DNA from: Blastococcus sp.
GTDB taxonomy: Bacteria; Actinomycetota; Actinomycetes; Mycobacteriales; Geodermatophilaceae
NCBI GenBank assembly: GCA_025963345.1
Contig: JAOPUS010000039.1
Coordinates: 1 to 18,102, forward strand
Length of the DNA: 18,102 nucleotides
Direction of reading: 5' to 3'
Shown piece after piece: positions 6,862 to 13,806 of the stretch; position 1 is the stretch's first letter, and every line of letters begins with the position of its first letter. The position numbers and the translations under genes are program-made. The notes beneath the pieces are model-generated. The model was not told where the DNA came from and searched no databases. It saw only the letters and a program-made list of their open reading frames with translations.

Positions 6862-7752
6862 TCACTCGGCCGGCGTCTCCTTGCGGCTCTCGTCGCCCGG
6901 CTCCTGCCAGAACGGAGCGATGACGACGCCGACCGCGCCGGGCCCCACGTGGGCGCCGATCGCCGCGCCGAGCTCGCTGACGTGCAGCTCACGCAGGGCC
7001 GGCAGCCGCTCGCGCAGTTCCGCTGCCAGCCGGTCCGCCCGTTCGGCGGCGGCGAGGTGATGCACCGCAACGGACACGGGTCCCTCACCAGCGGCCTCCA
7101 CCGCCCGCTGCACGAGCCGGTTGAGTGCGCGGGCGGTCGTGCGGACCTTCTCGAGCGGGACGACCCGACCGTCCTTCACGTGCAGGACGGGCTTGACGGC
7201 CAGCGCCGAACCGAGGACGGCGGCAGCCGCGCCGATCCGGCCGCCCTGGCGCAGATGCTCGAGGGTGTCCACGACGAAGAAGGTCGAGGTCTGCGCCGCC
7301 GTTCGCCGGGCGGTTTCGGCGACCTCCTCGGCGTCGGCGCCCGCGGCGGCGGAACGGGCCGCGGCGAGGACCGCGAAGCCACATCCCATGGCAGCGGAGC
7401 GGGAGTCGACGACGGTCACGATGTGCTCACCGACCTGGGAGGCCGCCAGCCGGGCGGCGTCGGAGGTGCCGGACAGCTCGGAGGACAGATGGATGGAGAC
7501 CAGCCTGTCGGCTCCCGCGTCGAGCGCGCGTCGGTAGGCGGCGACGAAGTCACCCGGGGTCGGCCTGGAGGTGGAGACCGTCTGCCCCCGGACCGCCAGG
7601 GTCCGGGCGACGTCCTCGGGCCCGACGTCGAAGCCTTCGCGACCGGACCGGCCGGGCAGGACGACGTACAGGGGCACGACATGGATGCCGTATCCCTCGG
7701 CGAGCTCCGAGGGCAGATATGCCGTCGAATCGGTGACGACGGCTACGGACAC
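6862..7752 (-). CDS. DegV family fatty-acid-binding protein (FakB-like)
   Basis: A 296-residue DegV-family protein. It starts MSVAVVTDSTAYLP, with the family TDSTA motif at 7-11, then SRPTPGDF (62-69), HLSSELSGT (88-96), VVDSRSAAMGCG (114-125), and LEHLRQGGRIG (164-174), all typical. DegV/FakB proteins hold a fatty acid in a pocket between two domains; in Firmicutes they present it to the kinase FakA. No FakA (DAK2) gene is in this window, so the ligand and partner here are unknown. The start is GTG 7752. The gene lies 79 bases after the phosphatase gene. A DegV gene also sits at this position in M. tuberculosis (Rv2417c, from memory). Confidence 0.93.
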   Translation of the reverse strand: MSVAVVTDSTAYLPSELAEGYGIHVVPLYVVLPGRSGREGFDVGPEDVARTLAVRGQTVSTSRPTPGDFVAAYRRALDAGADRLVSIHLSSELSGTSDAARLAASQVGEHIVTVVDSRSAAMGCGFAVLAAARSAAAGADAEEVAETARRTAAQTSTFFVVDTLEHLRQGGRIGAAAAVLGSALAVKPVLHVKDGRVVPLEKVRTTARALNRLVQRAVEAAGEGPVSVAVHHLAAAERADRLAAELRERLPALRELHVSELGAAIGAHVGPGAVGVVIAPFWQEPGDESRKETPAE

Positions 7753-7831
7753 CCGGCGAGGCTAGCCCGCTGCTCCCCTGCCCCGGCGCGGGTGCACGGG
7801 AGGAATCCGCCGCCCGCTGCCGACGGTCGGT

Positions 7832-8590
7832 TCAGAGCACCGCGTCCGCGTCAGTCAGCGGCGGCTCGGCGTCCACGCCCGGTGCGGCGGCGTCCGGCGG
7901 GGAGGGCACCGCCCGCAACGCCGGCTTGTGCTGGACGGCCCCGTCGGCACCGGCGCCCGGCAGCTGGAGCACCGAACTGTTGTGCCGGATCAGCCGCCAG
8001 CGGTTGCCCTGGAAGGCGAGCTCGCTCCAGGCGCAGTTGCCCAGAGGTGCGAAGACCCGGCGGTGGTCGGGCCCGATCCCGAGCAGCCGCTCCATGAGCC
8101 GTCCGGCGGTGCCGCCGTGGGTGACGACGACGGCGACGCGGGCAGACGGAAGATCGGCCAGCGCGGCCACAGCCCGTTCGGCGACCTCGGCGGGTTCCTC
8201 GCCGCCGCGGCCCCGTACGGGGCGGCCGGCCGTCCAGTCGGCGAACTGATCGGGGTAGCGGGTGGCCACCTCGTCGCGGGTGAGCCCCTCCCAGGAGCCC
8301 ATCCCGTGCTCACGCAGCCGGGCGTCGAGGAGAAGCGGCACCCCGAGCAGGCCAGTGAGCGCCGCGGCGGTCTCGGCTGCACGGTTGAGGTCGCTGGAGA
8401 CCACGACGGTCTCCTCCTCCGGCAGCCCGGCCGCCAGGTACCGCGCGGCGAGGGCTGCCTGGGTCCGGCCCTGCTCGTCGAGCGGGGGGTCGAGCTGGCC
8501 TTGGAAGCGCCCGGTGGCGTTCCACTCGGTCCGGCCGTGTCGCCAGAGCACCAGTCGCGGCACCGGGAGCACGGGGAGGGCGGAACTCAC
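7832..8590 (-). CDS. Histidine phosphatase superfamily protein, positional counterpart of GpgP
   Basis: A 252-residue phosphatase of the phosphoglycerate-mutase-like superfamily. LWRHGRTEWN (15-24) carries the phosphate-accepting His18; LREHGMGSWEG (92-102) supplies the acidic residue Glu94; VVTHGG (155-160) has the second catalytic His158. The GTG start at 8590 overlaps the rsfS stop by four bases; a longer in-frame ORF to 8743 lies inside rsfS and is rejected. In mycobacteria the gene next to rsfS and nadD is glucosyl-3-phosphoglycerate phosphatase (GpgP, Rv2419c), used in making methylglucose lipopolysaccharide. Synteny makes the same function possible here, but the sequence alone does not separate it from other phosphatases of this family. 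A proline/alanine-rich tail follows residue 210. Confidence 0.88.
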   Translation of the reverse strand: MSSALPVLPVPRLVLWRHGRTEWNATGRFQGQLDPPLDEQGRTQAALAARYLAAGLPEEETVVVSSDLNRAAETAAALTGLLGVPLLLDARLREHGMGSWEGLTRDEVATRYPDQFADWTAGRPVRGRGGEEPAEVAERAVAALADLPSARVAVVVTHGGTAGRLMERLLGIGPDHRRVFAPLGNCAWSELAFQGNRWRLIRHNSSVLQLPGAGADGAVQHKPALRAVPSPPDAAAPGVDAEPPLTDADAVL

Positions 8591-9063
8591 CGGCCGGTCG
8601 TCTCCCCACCGGAGGCGGCGCCCTCGGACGGGTTGGTGTCGGGCTGAACGGCGCCGGTGCCGTCGTCCGCCGATGGTGTGCCGGCCGCCGCCCGGTCCTG
8701 CACGGCCCGGTCGACGAAGGGGATGGTCGGGCAGTCCTTCCACAGCCGCTCGAGGGCGTAGTAGGCCCGCTCCTCGGCGTGCTGCACGTGCACCACGACA
8801 TCGATGAAGTCGAGAAGCACCCAGCGCGACTCGGCGACGCCCTCGCGGCGCACCGGCTTGATGCCGTGCTCGCGCAGTCGCTCCTCGACGGCGTCCACGA
8901 TCGACTGCACCTGACGCTCGTTGGGCGCGGAAGCCAGGACGAACGCGTCGGTGATGGCCAGCCGATCGCTGACGTCGACGATGGAGACATCGGTGGCGAG
9001 CTTGTCCGCAGCCGCCTGAGCGGCGAGCAGCGCGGTGTCCCGCGCCTCGGCCGAGGCGGTCAT
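8587..9063 (-). CDS. rsfS: Ribosome silencing factor RsfS
   Basis: A 158-residue RsfS (RsfA/Iojap/DUF143 family). It binds ribosomal protein L14 and blocks joining of the subunits when nutrients are scarce. The core runs from about residue 10 to 118 and includes ITDAFVLASAPNERQV (37-52), EGVAESRWVLLDFIDVVVHV (74-93) and a tyrosine-rich YYALERLW (101-108) segment. A disordered Gly/Pro/Thr-rich tail of about 38 residues follows. The ATG at 9063 is chosen because it overlaps the nadD stop (ATGA) and begins the conserved domain; the same frame is open as far as 9948 but that part lies inside nadD and upstream. It overlaps the phosphatase gene by four bases downstream. Confidence 0.95.
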   Translation of the reverse strand: MTASAEARDTALLAAQAAADKLATDVSIVDVSDRLAITDAFVLASAPNERQVQSIVDAVEERLREHGIKPVRREGVAESRWVLLDFIDVVVHVQHAEERAYYALERLWKDCPTIPFVDRAVQDRAAAGTPSADDGTGAVQPDTNPSEGAASGGETTGR

Positions 9064-9770
9064 CGGGGTACCTCCTGGTAGTAGGTGTCGGTGGTGGGAG
9101 GCGGCGGTTGCCCGTCGCCCGGGGAGTGCGGGGTGGCGGCCGTCGTCCCGTCCCGGCCGCCGTCGGAGGCGAGCCGGTGCGGCCCGTCGCGGTAGAGGCC
9201 GCGCTTCTCGATGTACTGGACGACGCCGTCGGGAACGAGATACCAGACCGGCATCCCGCGGGCCACGCGTTCGCGGCAATCGGTCGAGCTGATCGCCAGT
9301 GCGGGGACCTCGACCAGGCTCACCACACCCTCGGGCAGGTGTGCATCGGCGAGGTGGAAGCCCGGGCGGGTGACGCCGATGAAGTGCGCCAGGTCGAACA
9401 GTTGCTGGTTGTCGCGCCAGCTCACGATCTGGGCGAGCGCGTCCGCGCCGGTGATGAAGAACAGCTCCGCGTCGGGGCGCAGTTTCCGCAGGTCGATGAG
9501 CGTGTCGATCGTGTACGTCGGACCACCGCGGTCGACGTCGACCCGGCTGACCGTGAACCGCGGGTTGGAGGCGGTGGCGATGACCGTCATGAGGTAGCGG
9601 TCCTCCGGCGGGCTGACCTCCCGCTCGGTCTTCTGCCACGGCTGACCGGTTGGCACGAACACGACCTCGTCCAGCCCGAACAGTCCCGCGACCTCGCTGG
9701 CGGCCACGAGGTGGCCATGGTGGATGGGGTCGAACGTCCCACCCATGATCCCCACTCGGCCACCTGCCAC
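9060..9770 (-). CDS. nadD: Nicotinate-nucleotide adenylyltransferase
   Basis: A 236-residue NadD, which joins nicotinate mononucleotide and ATP to make deamido-NAD in NAD synthesis. The nucleotidyltransferase signature GGTFDPIHHGH (10-20) and the second ATP-binding motif ISSTDCRERV (160-169) are intact; WRDNQQLFDLAHFIGVTRPG (118-137) is also family-like. About 40 residues after position 196 are Pro/Gly/Thr-rich and lie outside the usual fold. The start is GTG 9770; GTG 9755, five codons later and preceded by AGGTGG, is an alternative. It overlaps rsfS by four bases, and the order nadD-rsfS-phosphatase is conserved in actinobacteria. The long structured gap upstream may hold its promoter. Confidence 0.95.
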   Translation of the reverse strand: MAGGRVGIMGGTFDPIHHGHLVAASEVAGLFGLDEVVFVPTGQPWQKTEREVSPPEDRYLMTVIATASNPRFTVSRVDVDRGGPTYTIDTLIDLRKLRPDAELFFITGADALAQIVSWRDNQQLFDLAHFIGVTRPGFHLADAHLPEGVVSLVEVPALAISSTDCRERVARGMPVWYLVPDGVVQYIEKRGLYRDGPHRLASDGGRDGTTAATPHSPGDGQPPPPTTDTYYQEVPR

Positions 9771-9797
9771 CGAACGAGCCTATCCGGGCCCACCGGA

Positions 9798-9817
9798 GCC
9801 GGTCCCAGAGGACCGGC
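9798..9817. repeat. Inverted repeat, 8-bp stem, 4-base loop
   Basis: GCCGGTCC (9798-9805) and GGACCGGC (9810-9817) around CAGA. Closest of the stem-loops to nadD, ending 28 bases from its start. Its arms resemble those of the stem at 9872-9900. Confidence 0.6.
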
Positions 9818-9833
9818 CCCGGCTGGCGAACCG

Positions 9834-9861
9834 CGGGCACCGACCCGGAGGCCGGTGCCCG
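9834..9861. repeat. Inverted repeat, 9-bp stem, 10-base loop
   Basis: CGGGCACCG (9834-9842) and CGGTGCCCG (9853-9861) are perfectly complementary around ACCCGGAGGC. It lies between the two stems that share arm sequence. Confidence 0.6.
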
Positions 9862-9871
9862 TCGGACCGCC

Positions 9872-9900
9872 GCGACCGGCTCCCCCGTGCAGCCGGTCGC
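9872..9900. repeat. Inverted repeat, 10-bp stem, 9-base loop
   Basis: GCGACCGGCT (9872-9881) and AGCCGGTCGC (9891-9900) form the longest perfect stem of the gap. The core AGCCGGTC recurs at 9797-9804 in the first stem, so arms of the two stems could pair with each other instead. Confidence 0.6.
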
Positions 9901-9972
9901 AGTCCGGACCGCGCCGTTGCGGATGGACGGTGCCGGGCCGCGGACCACGTCGACACCGGGCTGACCAACGGC

Positions 9973-10013
9973 CCAGCGGAAGTTCGGTTACGGCCCCGCC
10001 CCGAAACCGCTGG
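9973..10013. repeat. Two-part inverted repeat, 7 + 5 bp
   Basis: CCAGCGG (9973-9979) pairs with CCGCTGG (10007-10013); inside, TTCGG (9983-9987) pairs with CCGAA (10001-10005), separated by a small internal loop (AAG opposite A). The terminal loop is 13 bases. Confidence 0.5.
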
Positions 10014-10037
10014 TGGGGGCAGCCACACGCCGGGCCG

Positions 10038-10101
10038 TCGACAAGTAGCCGCATCGACAAGTGGTCCCGTCGACAAGCAGACCAGGCGACAAACAGACCG
10101 T
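10038..10101. repeat. Four-unit imperfect 16-bp tandem repeat
   Basis: TCGACAAG begins at 10038, 10054 and 10070, and a degenerate fourth copy (GCGACAAA) begins at 10086. The spacing is exactly 16 bases each time. The first half of each unit is conserved and the second half varies. On the minus strand the conserved core reads CTTGTCGA. It starts right after the VWA gene's terminator-like hairpin. Confidence 0.8.
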
Positions 10102-10117
10102 CGGAACCCGAACGGTC
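10096..10117 (-). terminator. Stem-loop at the VWA gene stop codon
   Basis: GACCGT (10096-10101) pairs with ACGGTC (10112-10117); three more inner pairs can form past a bulged A. It overlaps the TGA (10118-10116) of the VWA gene, like the arrangement at the rpsT stop. No T-tract. Confidence 0.5.
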
Positions 10118-11555
10118 AGAGGGTCGTGACGAACTCCGCCAACTGGGCGGCGTTGCGGCACTCGACCATGTCGATCACCTCTCCGTAGCGGTCGGCGGTC
10201 GAGTCACCGCTCCCCCACAGGCGCCGCGGCTCCGGATTGAGCCAGTGCGCCGAGCGGGATCGGCGCACCAGGTCGGCCAGCACCGGTAAGCCGGGCGGCC
10301 GGTAGTTGGTCCGGCCGTCACCCAGGATGAGCAGCGACGTCTTCGGTCCCACCGCCGACGCCCACCGGTCGGCGAACACCTCGAAGGCTGTCCCGTAATC
10401 GCTGTGCCCGTCGTAGCCGACCACGTCGGCCTCCCGGCCGATCCGCGCCACGGCATCCACCACGTCGGCGCCCGGACGGAAGAAGCGGGTGACCTCGTCG
10501 GTGGTGTCCACGAACGCGAAGGCCCGTACGCCGGTGAAGTGCTCGCGCAGCGCCTGCGTCAACATCAGGGTGAAGTGGCTGAACCCGGCCACCGAGCCGC
10601 TGACGTCGCAGAGCACCACGAGCTCCGGCTTGTGCACCTTCCGCGGCCGGTGATGGGTGATCACCGGGACGCCGCCGGTGCCGAGCGAGGCCCGCACGGT
10701 CTTGCGGAAGTCCAGCCGGCCCTCGCGTCCCAGCCGCCGCCGGGCGGAGAGCCGGACGGCCAGCCGCCGGGCCAGCGGGGCGACGGCCCGGCGCAGCTCG
10801 GCCAGGTCGCTGGACTGCGCCCGGAGGAAGTCCACCTGGTCGGCCAGCGGCCGGACGGCGTTCTTGGCGACCTTGTCCCGGCCCTTCTCGGCCGCCGTCC
10901 GCCGACGGACCTCGGCCTCGATCGCGGCCCGGAACGCGGCGAGCCGCTCCCGGACGGTCTGCCGCGCCACCTGCTCGGCCAGCCCGCCGCGCTCACCCTC
11001 TGCGAGCAACCCGGCCAGCAGCTGGGCCGTCAGGGTGTACGGGGAAAGTTCGCGAAGGACCCGGTAGCTGAAGAACGACTGCCCTGAGGGCGAGGGCTGC
11101 GCTCGACCCAGCCGGTCCACGGCCAGGCGCGCGAACCGGCGCAGAGCCTCCTCGTCGCCGTCCATGAGGAGCTTCAGCAGCTGGGCACGCATCAGCTCCG
11201 ACAGGTCCCCGTCGTCGGAGCCGGGCAGGTCGAGGGTCGACTCTCCCGGTTCGCCGTCGTCGCCGCCGCCTTCGGAGTCGTCCCCGGACGTGCGGGGTCG
11301 GTCCGACAGTGGCCACCAGAGGTCGAACAGCACGTCGTAGGTCGGCCGCTGCGCAGCCCGCTGCAGCAGCACCGCGGCCAGCCCGTGCCGCAGCTGCTCG
11401 CGGTCGAGCAGATCCACGACCGTCAGGATCTCGGCAGCGTCGACGGCCTGGCTGATGCCCACGGGGATCCCGGCCCCGCGCACGGCGCGCACGAAGCCGT
11501 CCAGGTGCCCGGCCAGTCCGCCGGGCTCGGCCACCCGCACCGCCGCGTCGTCCAT
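10116..11555 (-). CDS. VWA domain protein, CoxE-like
   Basis: A 479-residue soluble protein of the CoxE-like VWA family (COG3552 type). Residues 1-85 form a helical N-terminal region, 90-118 is an acidic Gly/Asp/Glu-rich linker, and about 120-300 is helical and basic. The VWA domain follows: LVVLCDVSGSV (312-322) with the metal-binding DxSxS motif, DTTDEVTRFF (350-359), DGHSDYGTAF (382-391) supplying the threonine ligand, and LLILGDGRTNY (408-418). HWLNPEPRRLWGSGDS (437-452) is a conserved ending of this family. The start ATG shares one base with the stop of the MoxR-type ATPase gene (TGATG), a classic MoxR/VWA pairing. A similar pair lies beside proA in M. tuberculosis (Rv2425c-Rv2426c, from memory). 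The target is not known. Confidence 0.9.
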   Translation of the reverse strand: MDDAAVRVAEPGGLAGHLDGFVRAVRGAGIPVGISQAVDAAEILTVVDLLDREQLRHGLAAVLLQRAAQRPTYDVLFDLWWPLSDRPRTSGDDSEGGGDDGEPGESTLDLPGSDDGDLSELMRAQLLKLLMDGDEEALRRFARLAVDRLGRAQPSPSGQSFFSYRVLRELSPYTLTAQLLAGLLAEGERGGLAEQVARQTVRERLAAFRAAIEAEVRRRTAAEKGRDKVAKNAVRPLADQVDFLRAQSSDLAELRRAVAPLARRLAVRLSARRRLGREGRLDFRKTVRASLGTGGVPVITHHRPRKVHKPELVVLCDVSGSVAGFSHFTLMLTQALREHFTGVRAFAFVDTTDEVTRFFRPGADVVDAVARIGREADVVGYDGHSDYGTAFEVFADRWASAVGPKTSLLILGDGRTNYRPPGLPVLADLVRRSRSAHWLNPEPRRLWGSGDSTADRYGEVIDMVECRNAAQLAEFVTTL

Positions 11556-12442
11556 CAGTTCAGCCGGAGTTCGGCGGCGGCCCGCTCCTGGTCACTGGCG
11601 TGCTTGAGCACCACGCCGAGCGTCGAGCGCATCACCGACTCGTCGAGGGTGTCCAGGCCGAGCTCGAGCAGCGTCTGTGCCCAGTCCAGCGTCTCGGAGA
11701 TCGAAGGGGACTTCTTCAGCTCCAGCGCGCGCAGCGCCCGGACCGTGCGCACCAACTGCTCGGCCAGCCCCGGCGCCAGGTCGGGCACGCGGGACAGCAC
11801 GATCTCCCGCTCCCGCTCCGCGCTCGGGTAGTCCAGCGACAGGTACAGGCATCGGCGCTTGAGCGCCTCGGACAGCTCACGGGTGGCGTTGGAGGTGAGC
11901 ACCACCATCGGCCGGCGGGTGGCGGTGATGGTGCCGAGCTCGGGAATGGTCACCTGGAAGTCCGAGAGCACCTCCAGCAGCAGGCCCTCGACCTCGACGT
12001 CGGCCTTGTCGGTCTCGTCGATGAGCAGCACCGTCGGCTCCGTGCGCCGGATGGCGGTCAGCAGTGGCCGGGAGAGCAGGAACTCCTCACCGAAGATGTC
12101 GTCGTGGACGGTGTTCCAGTCCGCGCCGTCGGAGCCCTGCGACGCCTGAATCCGCAGCAGCTGCTTCTTGTAGTTCCACTCGTACAGCGCCCGGGCCTCG
12201 TCGAGGCCCTCGTAGCACTGCAGTCGGATCAGCTCCGAGCCCGTCGCCGCGGCCAGCGCCTTGGCCAGCTCGGTCTTGCCGGTGCCGGCCGGGCCCTCGA
12301 CGAGCAGCGGCTTGCCCAGCCGGTCGGCGAGGAAGACCGTCGTCGCGATCTGCGCGTCCGGCAGGTACCCGGCCGTCGACAGCCGCTTGCTGACGTCCGC
12401 GACCGAGGAGAACTGCGGGAACTGCGAGGGCGGGCGGGCCAT
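11555..12442 (-). CDS. MoxR family AAA+ ATPase
   Basis: A 295-residue MoxR-type AAA+ ATPase. It has Walker A GPAGTGKT (50-57), Walker B VLLIDETDKAD (138-148), sensor 1 around TSNATREL (183-190), a candidate arginine finger at Arg196-Arg197, and a lid region with SISETLDWAQTLLE (247-260). The segment CYEGLDEARALYEWNYKKQLL (76-96) is characteristic of the subgroup paired with CoxE-like VWA proteins. MoxR ATPases usually act as chaperones for metal-cofactor insertion or complex assembly. ATG 12442 has a good Shine-Dalgarno (GAGGAG) four bases upstream. The 63-base gap after proA means it may have its own promoter or be read through from proA. No cofactor enzyme, such as CO dehydrogenase, is in the window. 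Confidence 0.93.
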   Translation of the reverse strand: MARPPSQFPQFSSVADVSKRLSTAGYLPDAQIATTVFLADRLGKPLLVEGPAGTGKTELAKALAAATGSELIRLQCYEGLDEARALYEWNYKKQLLRIQASQGSDGADWNTVHDDIFGEEFLLSRPLLTAIRRTEPTVLLIDETDKADVEVEGLLLEVLSDFQVTIPELGTITATRRPMVVLTSNATRELSEALKRRCLYLSLDYPSAEREREIVLSRVPDLAPGLAEQLVRTVRALRALELKKSPSISETLDWAQTLLELGLDTLDESVMRSTLGVVLKHASDQERAAAELRLN

Positions 12443-12446
12443 GGAA

Positions 12447-12452
12447 CTCCTC
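12447..12452 (-). promoter_or_regulatory. Ribosome binding site of the MoxR gene
   Basis: GAGGAG on the minus strand, four bases before ATG 12442. It fixes this start and is one of the strongest such sites in the window. Confidence 0.6.
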
Positions 12453-12505
12453 AGCGGAAGGGAACCGTCAGCGGGTGTGGTCGGTGACCCGAAGCGGAAC
12501 GCGAG

Positions 12506-13789
12506 TCATCGGACGTGGCCGCTGCCAGTAACGAGATAGGTGGTGGATGTCAGCTCGGGCAGACCCAGGGGTCCACGGGCGTGCAGTTTCTGGGTGGAGA
12601 TCCCGATCTCGGCGCCGAAGCCGAACTCGCCGCCGTCGGTGAACCGGGTCGAGGCGTTGACCAGCACCGCGGCGGCGTCCACGCCGGCGGTGAAGTCGGC
12701 GATCGCCGCTGCGGAGTCGGACACGATCGCCTCGCTGTGGCCGCTCCCCCACCGCGCGATGTGCTCGACCGCGGCGGGCAGGTCGTCGACCACCCGCACG
12801 GCCATGTCCATCGAGAGGTACTCGGTCGCCCAGTCCTCGTCGGTCGCGGGGACGACGGCGTCGTGTGCGGCCTGTGCCGCGTCGTCCCCGTGCAGCGTGA
12901 CTCCGGCATCGACCAGCGCACCGAGCAGCCGCGGCAGGAACGGGACGTCGCGGTGCACCAGCAGCGTCTCGGCTGAGTTGCAGACGCTCACGCGGTGGGT
13001 CTTGGAGTTCAGCACGATCGCCTCGGCCATCGCCGGGTCGGCGGCGGCGTCCACGTAGACGTGGCAGTTGCCGACGCCGGTCTCGATCACCGGCACCGTG
13101 GACTCCCGCACCACCCGCTCGATGAGCGACGCCCCTCCCCGCGGGATGACGACGTCGACCAGGCCGCGGGCGTTCAGCAACTCACCCACCGACGCCCGGT
13201 CGGCAGGCAGCAGCTCGACGAACCCTCCCGGGAGCCCCGCCTTGGTGCCCGCCTCGGTGAGAACGGCGACCAGCGCGGTGTTGGTGCCGAACGCCGAGGC
13301 CGACCCGCGCAGCAGCGCCGCGTTGCCGCTCTTCAGGCACAGCCCCGCGGCGTCGACCGTCACGTTCGGGCGGGCCTCGTAGACGATCCCGACGACGCCG
13401 AGCGGCACCCGCACCTGGCGCAGCTGCAGCCCGTTGGGCAGCCGCGAACCACGGACGACGTCCCCCACCGGGTCGGGCAGGGCGATGAGTTCACGCAGGG
13501 CACCCGCGACCCCGGCGACGCGGGCGGCGTCGAGGCGGAGCCGGTCCAGGACCGACTCGGGCGTCCCGGCGGCAGCCGCAGCCTCGACGTCGGCGGCGTT
13601 GGCGGCGAGCACCTCGTCGGTGCGCTCGACCAGCGCATCAGCCATCGCCGCGAGCGCGGCGTCCTTCAGGTCGGTGGGCAGGGTGCGCAGCACCCGGGCG
13701 GCCGCCCGCGCACGCAGCGCGGCGGCACCGATCAGCGGCAGGTCGGCGGCGTCGGACACGGTCGCGAGGGTACGCGGGAGGGTGGACAC
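12506..13789 (-). CDS. proA: Gamma-glutamyl phosphate reductase
   Basis: A 427-residue ProA, which reduces gamma-glutamyl phosphate to glutamate semialdehyde with NADPH, the second step of proline synthesis. PLGVVGIVYEARPNVTVDA (129-147) and SVCNSAETLLVH (268-279), with the catalytic Cys270, are plain, as are IPRGGASLI (215-223) and ASTRFTDGGEFGFGAEIGIS (379-398). The frame is open upstream to 14296, but that part lies inside the acetyltransferase gene. GTG 13789 follows the GNAT stop by 17 bases and has a weak GGCGGC upstream; GTG 13759 would give 417 residues, the E. coli length, and is nearly as likely. The proB partner is about 1.1 kb upstream, separated by def and the GNAT gene. Confidence 0.95.
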   Translation of the reverse strand: MSTLPRTLATVSDAADLPLIGAAALRARAAARVLRTLPTDLKDAALAAMADALVERTDEVLAANAADVEAAAAAGTPESVLDRLRLDAARVAGVAGALRELIALPDPVGDVVRGSRLPNGLQLRQVRVPLGVVGIVYEARPNVTVDAAGLCLKSGNAALLRGSASAFGTNTALVAVLTEAGTKAGLPGGFVELLPADRASVGELLNARGLVDVVIPRGGASLIERVVRESTVPVIETGVGNCHVYVDAAADPAMAEAIVLNSKTHRVSVCNSAETLLVHRDVPFLPRLLGALVDAGVTLHGDDAAQAAHDAVVPATDEDWATEYLSMDMAVRVVDDLPAAVEHIARWGSGHSEAIVSDSAAAIADFTAGVDAAAVLVNASTRFTDGGEFGFGAEIGISTQKLHARGPLGLPELTSTTYLVTGSGHVR

Positions 13790-13806
13790 GAGAAGCCGCC
13801 GATACG

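Larger units (their letters stand above)
9771..10115. other. 345-base gene-free region between the VWA gene and nadD, rich in inverted and tandem repeats
   Basis: No convincing coding sequence is present on either strand. Reading the plus strand there are four clear inverted repeats (9798-9817, 9834-9861, 9872-9900, 9973-10013), a 16-bp tandem repeat array (10038-10101), and a terminator-like hairpin at the VWA stop (10096-10117). On the transcribed (minus) strand the order is terminator, tandem repeat, then the four stem-loops leading into nadD. The region probably holds the end of the moxR-VWA unit and the promoter or leader of nadD, or a small RNA. No confident -10/-35 pair was found. Confidence 0.6.

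Noticed and set aside
7753..7831. Possible hairpin around CCGACGGTCGG between degV and the phosphatase gene
   Set aside because: The palindrome has only one central base, so it cannot form a hairpin loop; nothing else in these 79 bases is convincing.
5728..8097. Plus-strand open frame of 789 codons opposite comEA, degV and the phosphatase gene
   Set aside because: It spans three well-supported minus-strand genes and the gaps between them, with Gly/Arg-rich low-complexity product and no motif.
10038..10101. CRISPR array
   Set aside because: Units are only 16 bp with no separate unique spacers, and no cas gene is in the window.
9724..10188. Open frames on both strands in the gap upstream of nadD
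   Set aside because: Products are Arg/Pro-rich, lack motifs, have no good ribosome binding site, and cross the inverted and tandem repeats; they run into neighbouring genes on the wrong strand or frame.
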